The position numbers were made by a program, and so were the translations under genes. 64,000 bases of DNA from Malonomonas rubra (GTDB lineage Bacteria > Desulfobacterota > Desulfuromonadia > Desulfuromonadales > Geopsychrobacteraceae). This document shows positions 61,595 through 64,000 of this stretch, piece after piece (position 1 is the stretch's first letter; each line of letters opens with the position of its first letter). The notes under the pieces are model-generated. The model did no database searches and was not told where the DNA came from. It saw only the letters and a list, made by a program, of their open reading frames with translations. The stretch spans positions 17,249 through 81,248 of the forward strand of contig NZ_QKAP01000056.1 of the NCBI RefSeq assembly GCF_003247215.1. Direction: 5' to 3'.

Positions 61595-62239
61595 CTAATC
61601 TTCTCCCTTTATCTTTAACTCTGTCAGAATTGCGCCGTTGCGCTGACTCCGACAACGTTCTGCAGTAACAATTGCGCTCAACTCCCCAAGTGCTGTCTGA
61701 AAATCATCATTAACCACCAAGTAATCATACCAGCCGGCTTCCGAAATTTCTCGTTCAGCGTTTTTCAACCGCTTGCTTATCACCTCATCAGTATCAGTAT
61801 CACGCCCCCGCAGGCGTCGTTCCAGCTCAGCAAAATTGGGCGGCAGGATAAAAACAAACACCCCATGCCGATAGTTTTTCTTCAGCTGAGTCGCCCCCTG
61901 GAAATCGATGTCGAGCAGCAAATCCACGCCCTGCTCGGCAGCCTGTTCCAGCGTCGCCAATGAAGTCCCGTAGCAGTTACCATGGACCTCAGCCCACTCG
62001 GCTAACTGACCTGCATTAACCATCCGGTGGAAATCGGCTTTATCAACAAAATGATAATCGACACCATCAACCTCACCGGCACGAGCTTGGCGCGTGGTGA
62101 ACGATACAGACTGCCTCAAATCAGCAAATCTGTCAATCAATTCTCGGCAAAGGGTCGTCTTGCCCGCCCCGGAAGGTGCTGAGACTACAAAAATAACTCC
62201 TTCTCGTTTTGCCTTATTCAATATTCTGCACCTGCTCAC
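61595..62239 (-). CDS. gmk: Guanylate kinase
   Basis: GVIFVVSAPSGAGKTTLCREL, VSFTTRQARAGEVDGVDYHFV, VDLLLDIDFQGATQLKK. Confidence 0.95.
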   Translation of the reverse strand: MSRCRILNKAKREGVIFVVSAPSGAGKTTLCRELIDRFADLRQSVSFTTRQARAGEVDGVDYHFVDKADFHRMVNAGQLAEWAEVHGNCYGTSLATLEQAAEQGVDLLLDIDFQGATQLKKNYRHGVFVFILPPNFAELERRLRGRDTDTDEVISKRLKNAEREISEAGWYDYLVVNDDFQTALGELSAIVTAERCRSQRNGAILTELKIKGED

Positions 62240-63089
62240 GAATCTTTTCCAGCTCTGACTTCAACAAAACGACCTGACGGGTCAATTCAGCATCATTCGA
62301 TTTGGAGCCCATGGTATTCGCTTCGCGATTCAGCTCCTGGACCAAAAAATCCATCTGCCGACCAACCGGCTCTGCCTGTTCGACCAAGCCACTGAACTGA
62401 TCCAGATGGCTGTTAAAACGGGTCACTTCCTCACTGATATCACAACGATCAGCAAAGATCGCAATTTCCTGAGCGACTCGCTGCGGATCACCTACGTCGT
62501 CACCAAGTCTCGCCAAACGTTCTTTCAGCTTCTGCTGCCACTCCATCGGCACCTGTGGAGCCCGAGCAACAATTTTTTGTAGCAACTCAGTCAAAAGTCC
62601 TAAACGTTGTTGGATATCGGCAGCCGTCGCCTCGCCCTCTTTTTTTCGCATCACCTGCAATGCCTGCAATGCAGCATCAAGCGCAGCGGTCAAACCGGCA
62701 GACAAGTCTTTTTCTTCAACATCGACCTCTTCAAGCGTCAGGACATCTTTTTGCGCCAGCAGCAGGTTCAGGCTCACACCGCCGGTGACATTGTAGTCCT
62801 CGGTCATTTGCGCAAAAACCTGCATATATGCATCAGCCAATGGTTTATTCACCACGGGTTGCGCTGCAATCTGTCCGCAGGCTTCCTGTGAGATAAACAC
62901 ATCGACCTTGCCCCGCTTCACTGTTGAGGCAATACGCTTCTTAATCTGAGGTTCCAGCGACATCAGCAACCGCGGCGCCTTAATATTAATATCACCATAG
63001 CGGTGATTAACGGCACGAATTTCAACAGAAAAGGACAGGCCATCAACCTGTGCCTGCCCTCGACCATAGCCGGTCATACTTTTGATCAT
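62214..63089 (-). CDS. YicC family protein (putative endoribonuclease)
   Basis: MIKSMTGYGRGQAQVDGLSFSVEIRAVNHRYGDINIKAPR, DFLVQELNREANTMGSKSNDAEL. Confidence 0.94.
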   Translation of the reverse strand: MIKSMTGYGRGQAQVDGLSFSVEIRAVNHRYGDINIKAPRLLMSLEPQIKKRIASTVKRGKVDVFISQEACGQIAAQPVVNKPLADAYMQVFAQMTEDYNVTGGVSLNLLLAQKDVLTLEEVDVEEKDLSAGLTAALDAALQALQVMRKKEGEATAADIQQRLGLLTELLQKIVARAPQVPMEWQQKLKERLARLGDDVGDPQRVAQEIAIFADRCDISEEVTRFNSHLDQFSGLVEQAEPVGRQMDFLVQELNREANTMGSKSNDAELTRQVVLLKSELEKIREQVQNIE

Positions 63090-63101
63090 AAGAAAACCTT
63101 A

Positions 63102-64000
63102 TTACTGGTGCATCACTCTTGCCGGATGCGGGATAACTTTAGCCACTTGCCTATGCTCAGCAGGTTTATATTCAGGAACAATAACCCGAAGTTGTGCCCT
63201 GACGCCATCTAAATCCAACGACTTGGCATAAGCAAAAAGTTCTTCCAACTGCCTGAGAAGCACCTCACGCGCAGGAGGCGCCGAAGACGCAATACAGATC
63301 TTTTCATGATGGGTCGTCAGCGTTCCTTCTTCGGCCAGCAACAGCTCTTCGTAAAGCTTTTCCCCGGGCCTTAGCCCGGTAAAAACAATCTCTATATCTT
63401 CATGCGGCTGCAAACCTGACAAACGGACCAGTTCTTCCGCCAAGTCGACAATCTTAACGGGCTCCCCCATATCGAACAAATAGATCTCTCCACCACGTCC
63501 CATACTACCTGCCTGAAGTACCAGCTGACTCGCCTCAGGAATAGTCATAAAATAACGAGTCACATCTGGATGGGTTACCGTCACCGGGCCGCCATTCTTG
63601 ACCTGCTCTTTAAATGTCGGGATAACACTGCCGTTACTCCCCAAAACATTTCCAAAGCGTGTCGTTACAAATCGGGTTTTACTTCTCTGTGCCAGTGATT
63701 GTACGTAGAGTTCTGCTGCTCTTTTGGACGCACCCATTACATTGGTTGGCTTCACCGCCTTGTCGGTCGACACCATAACAAATGTCTCAACCCCAAAAGC
63801 ATTCGCAGCATCGGCCAGCAACTTTGTCCCGCGGACGTTATTATTCACCGCTTCAGCTGGATTAAGCTCCATCATCGGTACATGCTTGTACGCAGCAGCA
63901 TGAAAAACCACCTGCGGTATCTGTTCGTCAAAGATAACATTGATACGAGACGGATTTCGGATATCACCTACAATCGGCACTATAGTAATATTCGGATGGG
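63102..64000 (-). CDS. CapD/FlaA1-type nucleoside-diphosphate-sugar epimerase/dehydratase, truncated by the window edge
   Basis: VPIVGDIRNPSRINVIF, VFHAAAYKHVPMMELNPAEAVNNNVRGT, VSTDKAVKPTNVMGASKR, RFGNVLGSNGSVIPTFKEQV; frame open through 64000. Confidence 0.92.
   Translation of the reverse strand, partial: HPNITIVPIVGDIRNPSRINVIFDEQIPQVVFHAAAYKHVPMMELNPAEAVNNNVRGTKLLADAANAFGVETFVMVSTDKAVKPTNVMGASKRAAELYVQSLAQRSKTRFVTTRFGNVLGSNGSVIPTFKEQVKNGGPVTVTHPDVTRYFMTIPEASQLVLQAGSMGRGGEIYLFDMGEPVKIVDLAEELVRLSGLQPHEDIEIVFTGLRPGEKLYEELLLAEEGTLTTHHEKICIASSAPPAREVLLRQLEELFAYAKSLDLDGVRAQLRVIVPEYKPAEHRQVAKVIPHPARVMHQ

Overview
The window is a dense bacterial chromosomal segment, mostly on the minus strand. 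Gene content and order (DHH-CBS-tRNA nucleotidyltransferase fusion, yicC-gmk-rpoZ-relA/spoT-ridA, scpA-scpB-rluB, mutL-miaA-hfq) suggest a Desulfuromonadales/Geobacter-type genome; that assignment is inference. About 60 protein genes are supported, mostly housekeeping: AddAB-like repair pair, SbcCD, GlpD, KatG, CoaBC, RlmN, Ndk, RNase PH, RdgB, CopA-type ATPase, Hfq, MiaA, MutL, ScpAB, PyrD/PyrK, PurM/PurN, L28, RpoZ, Gmk and a truncated CapD-like dehydratase at the right edge. No tRNA, rRNA, CRISPR array or intact mobile element was recognised. Main findings: (1) a gene missed by the ORF track at 787..1137(-), encoding an exported glutaredoxin-like protein with in-frame UGA in a U-P-Y-C motif, followed 14 nt later by a perfect 8-bp hairpin with a GUU loop, so a likely selenoprotein with a bSECIS candidate; (2) convergent to it, a RimB/retropepsin-like protein (248..733) whose catalytic D-T-G is replaced by V-N-E; (3) an ExeA-like AAA ATPase broken by two frameshifts and a nonsense codon (44957..45846); (4) a zinc-ribbon/receiver protein split by a frameshift (28601..29115); (5) a PerR/Fur-like box upstream of katG. 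All calls come from reading the sequence and supplied ORFs; no database search was run.
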